NCBI GenBank assembly: GCA_947499125.1 | Contig: CANMMP010000002.1 | Coordinates: 558,001 to 622,000, forward strand | Direction of reading: 5' to 3' | Length of the DNA: 64,000 nucleotides | Source: an uncultured Pontibacter sp. | Lineage (GTDB): Bacteria > Bacteroidota > Bacteroidia > Cytophagales > Hymenobacteraceae | Part shown: piece after piece, positions 1-9,007 of the stretch | Position numbering within the stretch: position 1 is the stretch's first letter | How the letters are laid out: each line of letters opens with the position of its first letter | Notes under the pieces: model-generated | Seen by the model: the letters and a program-made list of their open reading frames with translations, nothing else | Database searches by the model: none | What the model was told of the DNA's origin: nothing | Made by a program: the position numbers and the translations under genes

Positions 1-804
1 CACAGAGTCAACCGGTATCATCAGGTTCACGCCTTTTTCGCGGGCCATCGCAATCAGGCGCTTTGCCAGGTCAATTTTATCTTCTTCAACCAACGACGAA
101 CCGATCTCGCCTCCATCTGCTTTCACAAACGTATAGCTCATGCCACCGCCAATCAGCAGGTTATCTACGCGGTCCATTAGTTTTTCTATGATCAGGATCT
201 TGTCAGAGATCTTGGCACCACCCATAATAGCGGTATAAGAGCGTTCGGCATTGCCCAGCACACGACGCGCATTTTCCAGTTCAGCAGTCATTACATAACC
301 CATCACCTTGTCTTTCGGGAAGTAGCGGGCAATAACTGCCGTAGAAGCATGCTCGCGGTGAGCAGTTCCGAAGGCATCATTTACATACACATCGCCCAGC
401 GTAGCCAGTTCTTTTGCAAAATCAGCATCGCCTTTTTCTTCGGCCTTATGGAAACGCAGGTTCTCCAGCAGCAGTATCTGGCCTGGCTGTAGTCCCGCTG
501 CCAGTTGTGCCGCTTCGGGGCCTACGCAGTCTTCCGCAAAAAATACAGTGGTATTGAATTCTTCAGATAAACGGGTTACCAGGTGGCGTAGTGAGTATTT
601 TTCTTCCGGTCCGTTCTTCGGTCTGCCCAAATGGGACATCAGGATAACAGCGCCGCCATCGGCTAATATTTTCTGTATGGTAGGCACAGCCGCCCGGATA
701 CGGGTATCGTCAGTGATGCGATGGTCTGAATCGAGTGGGACGTTAAAATCTACCCGCACCAGCGCTTTTTTGCCGGCAAAGTTATACTGGTCTATCGTTC
801 TCAT
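1..804 (-). CDS. pgk: Phosphoglycerate kinase, 3' end outside window
   Basis: Glycolytic kinase that moves phosphate between 1,3-bisphosphoglycerate and ADP in the cytosol. The minus-strand frame opens at the ATG complementary to 802-804 and stays open for 268 codons to the window edge; family members have about 395 residues, so roughly the last third is missing. Seen directly: the N-terminal substrate site [10 protein letters not shown], the [18 protein letters not shown] stretch with its basic Arg, [15 protein letters not shown], and the hinge-side [20 protein letters not shown] box on the minus strand (885-892) lies about 80 bases upstream of the start and is a plausible promoter. Monocistronic as far as can be seen. 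Confidence 0.97.
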   Translation of the reverse strand, partial: MRTIDQYNFAGKKALVRVDFNVPLDSDHRITDDTRIRAAVPTIQKILADGGAVILMSHLGRPKNGPEEKYSLRHLVTRLSEEFNTTVFFAEDCVGPEAAQLAAGLQPGQILLLENLRFHKAEEKGDADFAKELATLGDVYVNDAFGTAHREHASTAVIARYFPKDKVMGYVMTAELENARRVLGNAERSYTAIMGGAKISDKILIIEKLMDRVDNLLIGGGMSYTFVKADGGEIGSSLVEEDKIDLAKRLIAMAREKGVNLMIPVDSV

Positions 805-884
805 GAGGTAAGGTTATAGTTTTATTTCTGTTACTCATTGTTCGTGTTTCAGCTTTTTTTGTTGCTGAAATTTAAATGGATGAA

Positions 885-892
885 CAAATATA
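885..892 (-). promoter_or_regulatory. Candidate -7 box of pgk
   Basis: On the minus strand this reads TATATTTG, an exact match to the Bacteroidota -7 consensus TAnnTTTG, about 80 bases before the pgk start. No clear TTG -33 box is visible at the usual spacing, so this is a motif-only call. Confidence 0.45.
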
Positions 893-1075
893 GTAAAAGG
901 AACATGTATAGTTTGTCTGAATCAGGATTTTCAGGATGAATGGATGTGTAGGATTATTATAGACCTGGCAGTGTGCAAAGTTCCTGCTAGTGTCTGAGTT
1001 TATGGTTTTATAGTTGCAGTAATCCAACCACCCCCAGTATGGAGAGGAGCTTTCTATACTTTGAGAAAATTCCGT

Positions 1076-1146
1076 CCTTGAGGAGGGTAGGGAGGTGTTT
1101 CATAGTATACGAAATCAAACCACCCCTAACCCCTCCTTATCCAAGG
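1076..1146. repeat. Imperfect C/G-rich inverted repeat
   Basis: The left arm CCTTGAGGAGGGTAGGGAGG (from 1076) is an imperfect reverse complement of the right arm at 1121-1146 (CACCCCTAACCCCTCC then TTATCCAAGG). The loop holds a TAGTATA word. It resembles the short hairpin repeats scattered between genes in many Bacteroidota; no coding capacity. Confidence 0.55.
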
Positions 1147-1284
1147 CGGGGAGTTTTCTGCTATTGCCGATTCATAAGCTTTAGTTTTATAGTTACAGGC
1201 TAAACACCCCTATAGTCCCCTCAAGGGGACAGTTCTGACATTGTCAATTCATCCACTATAGTTTTATAGTTTACGATATTGAGC

Positions 1285-1304
1285 GGACAGGTCGCGACCT
1301 GTCC
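1285..1304. repeat. Perfect 20-base palindrome
   Basis: The sequence GGACAGGTCGCGACCTGTCC equals its own reverse complement. It is not followed by a T tract, so it is not an ordinary terminator. It sits between the TATAGTT word at 1264-1270 and an AACTATA word just downstream. Confidence 0.75.
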
Positions 1305-1732
1305 CTACGGAACTATAGCCATGAGAAAAGCGATACAACTATAGCTTCTCAATCAAACTATAGGTTAGCTATCGAAATTTATCAGTCTTTGGGTTGAGCG
1401 CCTTTGATTTGTTGCGGTGCCGCAGGCAACCTGAGGTACGAGGATAGCAAGAAAGCAGCAGCGCGATGCCCGAAGGCGAGGCCTCGCGGCCATGAGCGCA
1501 TAAAGCCAACTATAAAACTATAGGCGAATAGAGCTCCCAGGATAAGTTGATACAATGAAAGTATAGCTTGGTTCAAGAAAGTATAAATTCAAACTATAGG
1601 ACAAATAAGATTTCTCGGCTAACGGTCGAAATGACATAAGTGAAACTATAATAATGAACTACTCCTCCCAGTTATAAATTCTAACAGAAAACCCTTACCT
1701 TATAACCCTATTAATTAACGCTACCAATTTAT

Positions 1733-1740
1733 TACCTTTG
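1733..1740 (+). promoter_or_regulatory. Candidate -7 box (TACCTTTG) directly before ddl
   Basis: TACCTTTG matches the Bacteroidota TAnnTTTG consensus and ends only five bases before the ATG at 1746. Transcription usually begins a few bases after this box, so the message could be leaderless or nearly so. Confidence 0.5.
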
Positions 1741-1745
1741 CAGGA

Positions 1746-4448
1746 ATGAGAGTAGGAATAATTTTCGGTGGACCATCACGTGAGCGCGAGATCTCGTTTG
1801 CAGGTGGCCGTACGGTTTACGATAACTTAGATAAAGCATTGTTCGACGCTGTTCCGGTTTTTGTGGATAGCCTGGGCAATTTTATATTGCTGGACTGGCA
1901 ATACATCTACAAAGGTACTATCCGCGATTTTTACCCGCCAGTTGATGCATTGCCGGAAAGCGAGCATAGCTTGCAGGTATACCTGGAGTCTTTGGGTGAG
2001 CTGAGCATTGAAGAGCAGGACAAGATAATAGCCAAAGCTGGCAAGCGACTACAGCCGAACGAATTCAAAAACCATTTCGATTTTGCGTTCCTGGCACTGC
2101 ACGGGCCTTATGGCGAAGATGGTAGTATACAAGGCTTGCTGGAGTGGTACCATATTCCGTATTCTGGATCTGGTATACTTCCGTCGGCTATAGGTATTGA
2201 TAAGGTGGCGCAGAAGGAGATGCTGAAACAGCACGGCTTTCCGTCGCCTGACTACCGCATCATCAACTATACGCAGTGGTCTGATAAGCAGAACCGACCA
2301 CAGATCTTTGAGAAACTGGTAGCAGAACTTGGTTTGCCTTTAGTGTTAAAAGCGCCGCATCAAGGTTCTTCTATCGGGGTTTCTATTATAAAAGAGCAGG
2401 ATTTTGCTGCTTTTGAGCTAGGTGTAGAGCGCAGCTTCTTTACCAAAACCATTTACAAGAGCCAATGGCTGGCGATGGGCGAGGAAAAGCAGCTGATAAG
2501 CATTAAGCAGTTAGTTGATATTCGAGAAGGGATCGGTATGCCGGTGCAGCTCGAAGACGGAACTATAGTTTACCACCCGGAAGAACTGTTTAACCATATA
2601 AACAAAACCTTTACTTCAACTGCTACTGACAGCATCACGCTTACGAATATTGAACATGAGCAGCAGGTGTTGGTAGAAGCCTTTATCCGCGGGAAGGAGT
2701 TTTCTTGTATAGTTGTGCAGGACGAGCAGGGGCAGCCAATTGCGTTGCCGCCAACTGAGATCGTGAAAGGCAGCGAAGTATTTGACTACCGTTCAAAGTA
2801 CCTGCCGGGCCTGAGCCGCAAAATTACGCCAATCAACCTGCCAACAGAGCAGATTCAAAGTATAAGACAAGCTACCAGCCGACTGTTCACGGCCTTCGGG
2901 TTTAACGTGTATGCCCGCCTGGATGGCTTTATTACCGATACCAACGAAATTTTCCTGAACGACCCGAATACCACATCAGGTATGTTGCCGTCGTCGTTCT
3001 TCTTCCACCAGGCAGCTGAGATCGGACTTAACCCATCGCAGTTTCTTACTTACATTATCCGCACATCTGTTGCTGAAAGACTGAAGTCTGGCAAGGATAC
3101 CGTGAAGTTTACAAAGCTGCTGGCTGAGCTGGATAAAAGTATAAAAGAAGAGCAGGCGCACCGTCATGACAAGATACGTGTGGGTGTGATCATGGGTGGT
3201 TACTCTTCGGAACGCCATATTTCGGTGGAGAGCGGCCGTAACATTTACGAAAAGCTTTCTTCATCGGTAAAGTATGAGCCTGTTCCAATTTTCCTGACAG
3301 GCAGCAACGAAGAACACCGTCTGTACTCTATCCCGATCAATATTATGCTGAAGGATAATGCAGACGATATTAAAGAGAAGGTTTTATACTTTGAGAAAGG
3401 TGGCAAGCCGCACCCGGTACTGGCCCAGATAGCCGAAGAGGCAGAAAGTATAACCCGCAAGTATACAGGCAGCACGCTGCAGGAGCCACAGCGCATCAGC
3501 TATAGTCAGTTAAAAAACCTGGTAGATGCCGTGTTTATCGCACTGCATGGTCGTCCGGGTGAAGATGGTGCTTTGCAGGCTGAGCTGGAAAAACTATACA
3601 TTCCGTACAACGGTTCAGGTATTCGCTCGTCTCAGATAACTATAAACAAGTTTGAGACAAATGAGATCTTAGCGAATCACGGAGTTCCGGTAGCGAAGCA
3701 TACGATGGCTATGAAGGAAGACTGGTTGCATGATAAAGAAGCGTTCTTCCAAAGTATAGAAGCAGCTTTTCCTTATCCGTTCATAGCCAAACCCGCCGAT
3801 GATGGTTGCAGCTCTGCCGTGAAGAAGATTAAGAACCGTGCTGAACTGGAAGCTTTTACAACCCTGATCTTCCGTGAAATGGAAGAGCTGGATACGGATT
3901 GTGCCCGCACACTTTCGCTTGGCTTTAAAGAAGAATTCCCGAATAAGCAGGGCTATTTAGTGGAGACGCTTATCTCGAGAAACGGAGCGAAACACTTCCT
4001 GGAAATTACAGGCGGCTTGCTGACTACCCATGCACCGGATGGCAGTGTGAACTATGAAGTTTTTGAAGCATCGGAAGCCCTGGCCGAAGGTGAAGTACTG
4101 AGCTTAGAGGAGAAGTTTCTGGCTGGTGAAGGACAGAACATCACGCCTGCACGTTATGCCGCAGATCCGGAGCGTCGCCAGAAGATATCGGATAAGGTAA
4201 AAGAAGATCTGAAGCGTGTGGCGCAGCTTTTAAATATTGAAGGCTATGCCCGTATCGATGCGTTTGTGCGTGTGCTGGAAAACGATGAAGTGGAAACGAT
4301 CATCATTGAAGTAAACTCGCTGCCAGGTATGACGCCGGCAACCTGTATCTTCCACCAGACGGCCATAAACGGCTACAAACCATACGACTTCATCGACCGC
4401 ATCCTGACCTATGGCGTGGAGCGCACCAAAATGAAAGCGACGGTGTAG
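1746..4448 (+). CDS. ddl: Tandem-fused D-alanine--D-alanine ligase (two Ddl units)
   Basis: Ligates two D-alanines with ATP for peptidoglycan precursors. The 900-residue protein is two Ddl/ATP-grasp units in one frame: unit 1 starts RVGIIFGGPSREREIS, unit 2 starts at residue 476 with KIRVGVIMGGYSSERHIS. Ordinary Ddl has 300-370 residues. Unit 1 keeps LALHGPYGEDGSIQG, HQGSSIGVS, FDYRSKYLPG and a metal-site version LNDPNTTSGM, where the usual Glu of LEANTSPGM is Asp. Unit 2 keeps ALHGRPGEDGALQ, a divergent GCSSAVKK loop, loses the Y-x-x-K-Y loop, but has the classical EVNSLPGMT. The units may therefore have specialised. A PASTA gene follows 143 bases downstream. A single-unit enzyme split by error is excluded because both halves are full length. 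Confidence 0.9.
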   Translation: MRVGIIFGGPSREREISFAGGRTVYDNLDKALFDAVPVFVDSLGNFILLDWQYIYKGTIRDFYPPVDALPESEHSLQVYLESLGELSIEEQDKIIAKAGKRLQPNEFKNHFDFAFLALHGPYGEDGSIQGLLEWYHIPYSGSGILPSAIGIDKVAQKEMLKQHGFPSPDYRIINYTQWSDKQNRPQIFEKLVAELGLPLVLKAPHQGSSIGVSIIKEQDFAAFELGVERSFFTKTIYKSQWLAMGEEKQLISIKQLVDIREGIGMPVQLEDGTIVYHPEELFNHINKTFTSTATDSITLTNIEHEQQVLVEAFIRGKEFSCIVVQDEQGQPIALPPTEIVKGSEVFDYRSKYLPGLSRKITPINLPTEQIQSIRQATSRLFTAFGFNVYARLDGFITDTNEIFLNDPNTTSGMLPSSFFFHQAAEIGLNPSQFLTYIIRTSVAERLKSGKDTVKFTKLLAELDKSIKEEQAHRHDKIRVGVIMGGYSSERHISVESGRNIYEKLSSSVKYEPVPIFLTGSNEEHRLYSIPINIMLKDNADDIKEKVLYFEKGGKPHPVLAQIAEEAESITRKYTGSTLQEPQRISYSQLKNLVDAVFIALHGRPGEDGALQAELEKLYIPYNGSGIRSSQITINKFETNEILANHGVPVAKHTMAMKEDWLHDKEAFFQSIEAAFPYPFIAKPADDGCSSAVKKIKNRAELEAFTTLIFREMEELDTDCARTLSLGFKEEFPNKQGYLVETLISRNGAKHFLEITGGLLTTHAPDGSVNYEVFEASEALAEGEVLSLEEKFLAGEGQNITPARYAADPERRQKISDKVKEDLKRVAQLLNIEGYARIDAFVRVLENDEVETIIIEVNSLPGMTPATCIFHQTAINGYKPYDFIDRILTYGVERTKMKATV

Positions 4449-4591
4449 TTAGAAGTTTAGAAAGTTAAACTAAGATTTTTAAGATCTGATAGATTACTGG
4501 ATTTTATACTTTACAGGAAATCCTTAACATCATTTAATCTTAAAAATCTTAGTCCGGCAATTTAGCAATCAACAATACAGCAATTTAAAAA

Positions 4592-5368
4592 ATGTTTAAA
4601 GCGAATTCGTTTGTCGATGTGCTGAAGCACGTGGCAATAATGGCGGTTATTGTAGGAGCCCTTATAATAGGCTTCTTTTACTTTTACCTGCCTTCCAGTA
4701 CCAACCATGGCGAGAGTGTGCCGGTGCCTAAAATTACAGGTATGTCGCTGCCCGATGCCGAAGCTTTCCTGGATGAGCAGAACCTGCGCTATTTTATCAA
4801 CGACTCCAGCTATAACTCCGAGCATAAGCCATTCGAGATACTGACACAGGACCCGGCGCCGGGTGCGCAGGTAAAGGAAGGTCGTAAAATTTACGTATCG
4901 GTGAACATGAAGAACCCGCCGATGATCAAAATGCCAAAATTAATTGACGGCTCGGTTAAAAATGCGGAGCTGATATTGAAGAGCTACGACCTGAAAATAG
5001 GTAAGATAACACCAGTGCCCGACCTGCAGAAAAATGCAGTGCTTAAACAATTCGTAAGCGGCAGAGAAGTAGCTCCGGGCGAAGCGATAGCCAAAGGTTC
5101 TATAGTGGACCTGCATGTAGGTGATGGCCTCGGCAACACTGAATTTGAAGTGCCGGAAGTAGTTGGAATGCCATTAGACGAAGCTTCGGTTGTGCTTGTA
5201 GGCCAGGGACTCCAGATCGGTAATATAATTTATGTGCAGGGCAGCGGCCAACAGAACGGTACCGTTCTACGACAGCGGCCTTTTGCCGAAGTTGGCGCTA
5301 AAATAAGGGTAGGTGAGCTGGTTGACCTATGGGTTGCCGGAACCGAACCGATGCAGACAATTGATTAA
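4592..5368 (+). CDS. Membrane-anchored three-PASTA-domain protein
   Basis: 258 residues: a short cytoplasmic N-terminus, one membrane helix at about residues 12-33 and three PASTA repeats (about 42-108, 110-180, 185-255), each with the V/M-P-x-L/V-x-G-x-x-x-x-x-A core (for example VPKITGMSLPDAEAFL and VPEVVGMPLDEASVVL). PASTA domains bind peptidoglycan or muropeptides; here there is no kinase or transpeptidase domain, so this is a stand-alone cell-envelope sensor or scaffold. Position directly after the Ddl fusion fits a wall-related role. Bacteroidota commonly carry such PASTA-only proteins; exact function unknown. Confidence 0.88.
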   Translation: MFKANSFVDVLKHVAIMAVIVGALIIGFFYFYLPSSTNHGESVPVPKITGMSLPDAEAFLDEQNLRYFINDSSYNSEHKPFEILTQDPAPGAQVKEGRKIYVSVNMKNPPMIKMPKLIDGSVKNAELILKSYDLKIGKITPVPDLQKNAVLKQFVSGREVAPGEAIAKGSIVDLHVGDGLGNTEFEVPEVVGMPLDEASVVLVGQGLQIGNIIYVQGSGQQNGTVLRQRPFAEVGAKIRVGELVDLWVAGTEPMQTID

Positions 5369-5379
5369 GGGACAAGTAT

Positions 5380-5420
5380 AACGCAGCGCCTGCCAGAGAT
5401 GGCGGGCGTTGTTGTTTTCA
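5380..5420 (+). terminator. Possible imperfect terminator after PASTA gene
   Basis: An imperfect hairpin pairs ACGC..CGCCTGCCA (5381-5395) with TGGCGGGCGT (5400-5409) around a GAGA loop, followed by a mixed GTTGTTGTTTT tract. The T run is weak. Confidence 0.4.
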
Positions 5421-5510
5421 GTTTACTTAACTATAAAAATTGCGTACTTACAGTGGTCTTTACAGGTTAATTTCTTAACTTCTTTGCTACTTTACCCTTG
5501 CCCCAAATCT

Positions 5511-7310
5511 ATGAAGAAAAGTGTACTGCTTATACTTATACTTTCTGGTTGTATTGTGTCGGCTATGGCGCAGGCCATTTTGGTACCACTGCCAACTAAG
5601 GTCAGCAATACGCCTGCTACCAGAGGCTACAAAACAGCAGCGGTAAATCTTCCTTTTTTCGATGATTTTTCGGCCAGCACAGGCGTTCCTAACACAGCCC
5701 GCTGGATAAACGGGGGCGTAAGCATCAACAACCGGTTTGCATCCGAACCTATAACTAAAAACGTCGCTACTTTTGATGGTGCCGATGCTTCCGGGCAGCC
5801 TTACCTGGCTAATGCTACCACACCGGGGCCTTCCGATACCTTAACATCGCAGCCGATACAACTGGCCGCTTTCTCACCTTCCGACTCCGTTTACCTTAGT
5901 TTTTACTGGCAGGCCGGCGGCATAGGCAATGTACCCGACCAAACTGTTGAGAACAGCTATTACCTGGTGCTTGAGTTTAAAGACAATGCCGGAAACTGGC
6001 AGCAGGTATGGCGACAGAACGCAACCGGGGTTACAACCAACTTTGCACAAGTGTTTTTAGCGCTGAAAGAAGCAAAGTACTTTCATAACACATTTCAGTT
6101 CAGGTTCAGGAATGTGGGAGTAAGGAGTGGGCTGGTAGATATCTGGAACATAGATTATGTGGAGCTGAACAGGAATCGCCGTAAAAATATAAACACCACT
6201 ACCGATATTGGAATAAGCCAGACGGTGACCAGGCTGCTGCAAAACTATACAGCCATGCCTGCGCACCAGTTCCGGGAAAGTGCCGAAGAGGTAATGGCCG
6301 ATACGGTTTCGGTAACTATAAACAGCCTGGGCACTATGCCGGGTGCTATCAGCTGGCGCGCTTTCTTAAAAGTAGAAGGTGCAGCCACCGCCGATACATT
6401 CCTGGTAGACCAGGGGCTTATACCTTCGCAGGCCAGGCAGTATACGCTTAGCGGGACCCCCGATATTAAAAAGCTTAACCTGCCCTCTGGTAATTTTACT
6501 CTGGTACATGGCTTTGTACTCAACACCGAAGAGCAGAACCCGCTGCAGGCTGCCAACGACACCTCTTTCAGAAAAACGACCTTCGCTGATTATTTTGCAT
6601 ATGATGATGGCACAGCGGAGGCTGGTTTTGGTTTCCTGGCTGATGGCAATGTGACGCAGGTAGCCACACGTTTCCAGTTAAATAAAGAAGATCAGGTAAA
6701 AGGTTTTAAGATCTTTTTCCCGAGGGTGGGGCAGGATCTTTCGGGGCGTACGCTCACCGCTAAGGTTTGGGCTGAAACCAACGGAAAACCGGGCAAAGAG
6801 CTCTACCAGCAATCTTTCCAGATAACTTATACAGCTGGCGACAACCAGTTTTATGAAGTAACTTTTGATGAGCCGGTATCGGTGCAGGGCGCTTTTTACC
6901 TGGGCTGGAGCCAGCCGGCCAACCAGTTCTATGTATTCGGTTTTGACAGGAACAACCATGCTCCCGGAAGCCGCTACCTCTGGACGAGCCAGACCAACTG
7001 GCAAGCCGATACTTACCTAGAAGGTGCCGTTATGATGCGCCCCCTTATGACAGGCCAGGCCTTGGGTGTGGAAGATGAGGATGAAACTGCCCTGATCGTA
7101 CTTTACCCGAATCCGAGCCAGGGAACTATAAACATAACTGTGCCTTACAAATCACTCACTATTCTCGATAATTTAGGCCGGAAAGTGTACCAGGACCATC
7201 AGAGTCATTCGAAAAGTATAGATTTGCGAAGTTTACCGGCCGGTATGTATACATTTATCATCGAAACAGGTAAAACAGTTTACACCAGAAAATTAATTAA
7301 AACACTATGA
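5511..7310 (+). CDS. Secreted protein with type IX secretion sorting domain
   Basis: 599 residues from the ATG at 5511, chosen because it gives a clean signal peptide (MKKSVLLILILSGCIVSAMAQ) whereas the upstream extension does not; a TACCCTTG box lies just before. The body has beta-rich adhesive-type segments without a recognised enzyme motif. The last ~75 residues (LYPNPSQGTINITV to the end) form a typical type A T9SS C-terminal sorting domain, including DNLGRKVY and LPAGMYTFII. It should be exported across the inner membrane by Sec, then across the outer membrane by T9SS and anchored or released. The rhodanese gene overlaps its stop by four bases. Confidence 0.85.
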   Translation: MKKSVLLILILSGCIVSAMAQAILVPLPTKVSNTPATRGYKTAAVNLPFFDDFSASTGVPNTARWINGGVSINNRFASEPITKNVATFDGADASGQPYLANATTPGPSDTLTSQPIQLAAFSPSDSVYLSFYWQAGGIGNVPDQTVENSYYLVLEFKDNAGNWQQVWRQNATGVTTNFAQVFLALKEAKYFHNTFQFRFRNVGVRSGLVDIWNIDYVELNRNRRKNINTTTDIGISQTVTRLLQNYTAMPAHQFRESAEEVMADTVSVTINSLGTMPGAISWRAFLKVEGAATADTFLVDQGLIPSQARQYTLSGTPDIKKLNLPSGNFTLVHGFVLNTEEQNPLQAANDTSFRKTTFADYFAYDDGTAEAGFGFLADGNVTQVATRFQLNKEDQVKGFKIFFPRVGQDLSGRTLTAKVWAETNGKPGKELYQQSFQITYTAGDNQFYEVTFDEPVSVQGAFYLGWSQPANQFYVFGFDRNNHAPGSRYLWTSQTNWQADTYLEGAVMMRPLMTGQALGVEDEDETALIVLYPNPSQGTINITVPYKSLTILDNLGRKVYQDHQSHSKSIDLRSLPAGMYTFIIETGKTVYTRKLIKTL

Positions 7311-7609
7311 TCACGACAGATATTACAGCTGAGGAGTTGAAAGACAGACTGAACAAAGGTGAGACTCCTATTATTATTGACGTGCGCGAAGACTGGGAGC
7401 ACCAGGAAAGCAACATTGGCGGAGCGCAGAATATTCCGCTTGGCACCCTGCCGCAGCGCCTCGACGACCTGGAAGACTATAAAGACCAGGAAGTGATCGT
7501 GCATTGCAAATCTGGGGCACGCTCTGCATCGGCAAAGGCATTTTTACAGCAGCAGGGCTTCAGTAATGTGCGTAACCTGTTAGGGGGCATTATGGGCTAC
7601 CAGGGGTAA
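7307..7609 (+). CDS. Single-domain rhodanese-like protein
   Basis: 100 residues, one rhodanese domain: IIIDVREDWEHQ, then the active-site loop CKSGARS with catalytic Cys67, and the C-terminal NLLGGIMGY. Single-domain rhodaneses move sulfane sulfur or act as persulfide carriers in the cytoplasm; the physiological acceptor is not evident. Its ATG overlaps the stop of the preceding gene (ATGA, 7307-7310), which suggests translational coupling, although the upstream product is secreted and functionally unrelated. A strong terminator follows. Confidence 0.92.
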   Translation: MITTDITAEELKDRLNKGETPIIIDVREDWEHQESNIGGAQNIPLGTLPQRLDDLEDYKDQEVIVHCKSGARSASAKAFLQQQGFSNVRNLLGGIMGYQG

Positions 7610-7632
7610 TCTATACTTACATAGTATACTTA

Positions 7633-7662
7633 AAAGAGACGCTTTAAAAGGGCGTCTTTTTT
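7633..7662. terminator. Bidirectional terminator
   Basis: Stem AGACGC (7637-7642) with GCGTCT (7652-7657), flanked by AAAA on the left and a T run on the right. It separates the convergent rhodanese (plus) and site-2 protease (minus) genes. Confidence 0.85.
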
Positions 7663-7708
7663 ATTTTTCTATAGTATTGTGTTTTACTGTTTCCTTGATA
7701 AAAATATC

Positions 7709-9007
7709 TTAATCTACTATAAAAGGGGTAGGGCTGAAGCAAAGTATAAGTATAACTATAGCCAATATACCGAGTGCTTTACGGAATGGAGTAAGCGGAG
7801 CTTCGTTGGGGCAGGAAGGATGGAATAAGCCCATTACCCGCGATAGCAACAAGCCGAACAGTAACCAGCCGCTGTAGCCATCCATTCCCGGGAAAATAAA
7901 GGCTACTAGTACCTGCAGCACAACTATAAGCCCGGCTAAGTATAAAGCAAACTTTACTTTCGGGAAAGCAGGCTGCAACACGAACACCAGGTACAGCACA
8001 TACGTTGGCCAAACCCAGATATAGCCGGCAAAGTCCGGAAGCGTGGTAGCCATACTGTACTGGAACATCAGCATAAAAAAAGCTGCTCCCAAACTATAAC
8101 GCCTGTTATCGATGAGCTTATGCAAGGCCCAGTAAGTAAACGGCACAAACACATACATTAACTCCTCGAACCATAGCGGCTGCTCGTACGGCGATATCAT
8201 GCCCAGGCCAGCGTAGAGTATAAACAAGGAAAAAAAGACAGGGGAGAGGCGGTTAAAACGCTTGTAGCCCAGTAATCCATATAACACATGCCCGCCATCG
8301 AGCTGGCCAATTGGCAACAGGTTAAGCGCCGTAAAAAACAACGCCAGGTAACCTGCAAACAGGTAAGGGTAATGGATGATCTCGTACTGATTAGGCACCA
8401 GCGATGCATCGGTAGCTGCAAACTGCTCGAAAAACAGGAACAACAGGTTCTTACCCAGTGCAAAATTGCCGAAACCCGATTGGTAAACATAAGCCGCGTA
8501 GTCAGGGCCATACTTTTTATACTCCGGGTGAATGCTGAATATGTGCTCTGGCGCTGGCAAGTGTGTAAAACCATACCACAACAGCGGCAAGGCCACTACA
8601 AAACCTGCCAACGGACCAGCCACCCCAATATCGAAGAACTGCTGACGGCTGTTAATGCGGCTTTTTATCCGGATAAAGGCGCCCATGGTGCCAATGGCTG
8701 AAGTGATACCAAACCATAGCGGAATGTAATAGGGGAGTGAAACGCTGGCACGGTAATGGCGGGCGGTAAAATAATGACCAAACTCGTGCACAGTAAGCAC
8801 CCCCAGAAAAGGAACCGAAAAGTATAAGCCTGCCCAAAGCTCGGGCCAGGTAAGCGTGCCACCCCAGCTAAAACCCTGCGGACCCAGGAAAAAAAGTTTA
8901 CCGGCCTGCCATTCTGCTCCGGCTATAGTGGTAGTAATAACCGTAACTATAAAAAGCAGCAGGTGCAGGCCATAATTCTGTCGGTCGTTAGGCAAGGGCA
9001 TCCCCAA
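7709..9007 (-). CDS. Site-2 protease family (M50) membrane metalloprotease
   Basis: 432 residues with about ten hydrophobic segments. The zinc motif HEFGH (His74, Glu75, His78) sits at the end of an early membrane helix, followed by GVAGPLAGFVVALPLL and the third-ligand motif GQLDGGHVLYG. These are hallmarks of intramembrane M50 proteases, which cut within membrane helices, often anti-sigma factors. Substrate unknown. The start overlaps the end of the HAD gene by about 20 bases (or 14 if the Met at residue 3 is used), so the two are co-transcribed. Length fits the family found in Bacteroidota and cyanobacteria. Confidence 0.9.
   Translation of the reverse strand: MGMPLPNDRQNYGLHLLLFIVTVITTTIAGAEWQAGKLFFLGPQGFSWGGTLTWPELWAGLYFSVPFLGVLTVHEFGHYFTARHYRASVSLPYYIPLWFGITSAIGTMGAFIRIKSRINSRQQFFDIGVAGPLAGFVVALPLLWYGFTHLPAPEHIFSIHPEYKKYGPDYAAYVYQSGFGNFALGKNLLFLFFEQFAATDASLVPNQYEIIHYPYLFAGYLALFFTALNLLPIGQLDGGHVLYGLLGYKRFNRLSPVFFSLFILYAGLGMISPYEQPLWFEELMYVFVPFTYWALHKLIDNRRYSLGAAFFMLMFQYSMATTLPDFAGYIWVWPTYVLYLVFVLQPAFPKVKFALYLAGLIVVLQVLVAFIFPGMDGYSGWLLFGLLLSRVMGLFHPSCPNEAPLTPFRKALGILAIVILILCFSPTPFIVD

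Larger units (their letters stand above)
805..1745. other. 940-base geneless region rich in short repeats
   Basis: No convincing gene is present; the longest frame (64 codons, minus strand, 1382-1576) has low-quality composition and no partner signals. Between about 1000 and 1660 I count about fourteen copies of AACTATA, AAGTATA or their complements. The region also holds an imperfect G/C-rich inverted repeat (arms 1076-1097 and 1121-1146), a smaller CCCCTCAAGGGG-type hairpin near 1214-1226, and a perfect 20-base palindrome at 1285-1304. It looks like a sink for dispersed intergenic repeats. Confidence 0.8.

Noticed and set aside
1382..1576. 64-codon minus-strand frame in the pgk-ddl gap
   Set aside because: Low-complexity hydrophobic translation of repeat DNA; no start signals.
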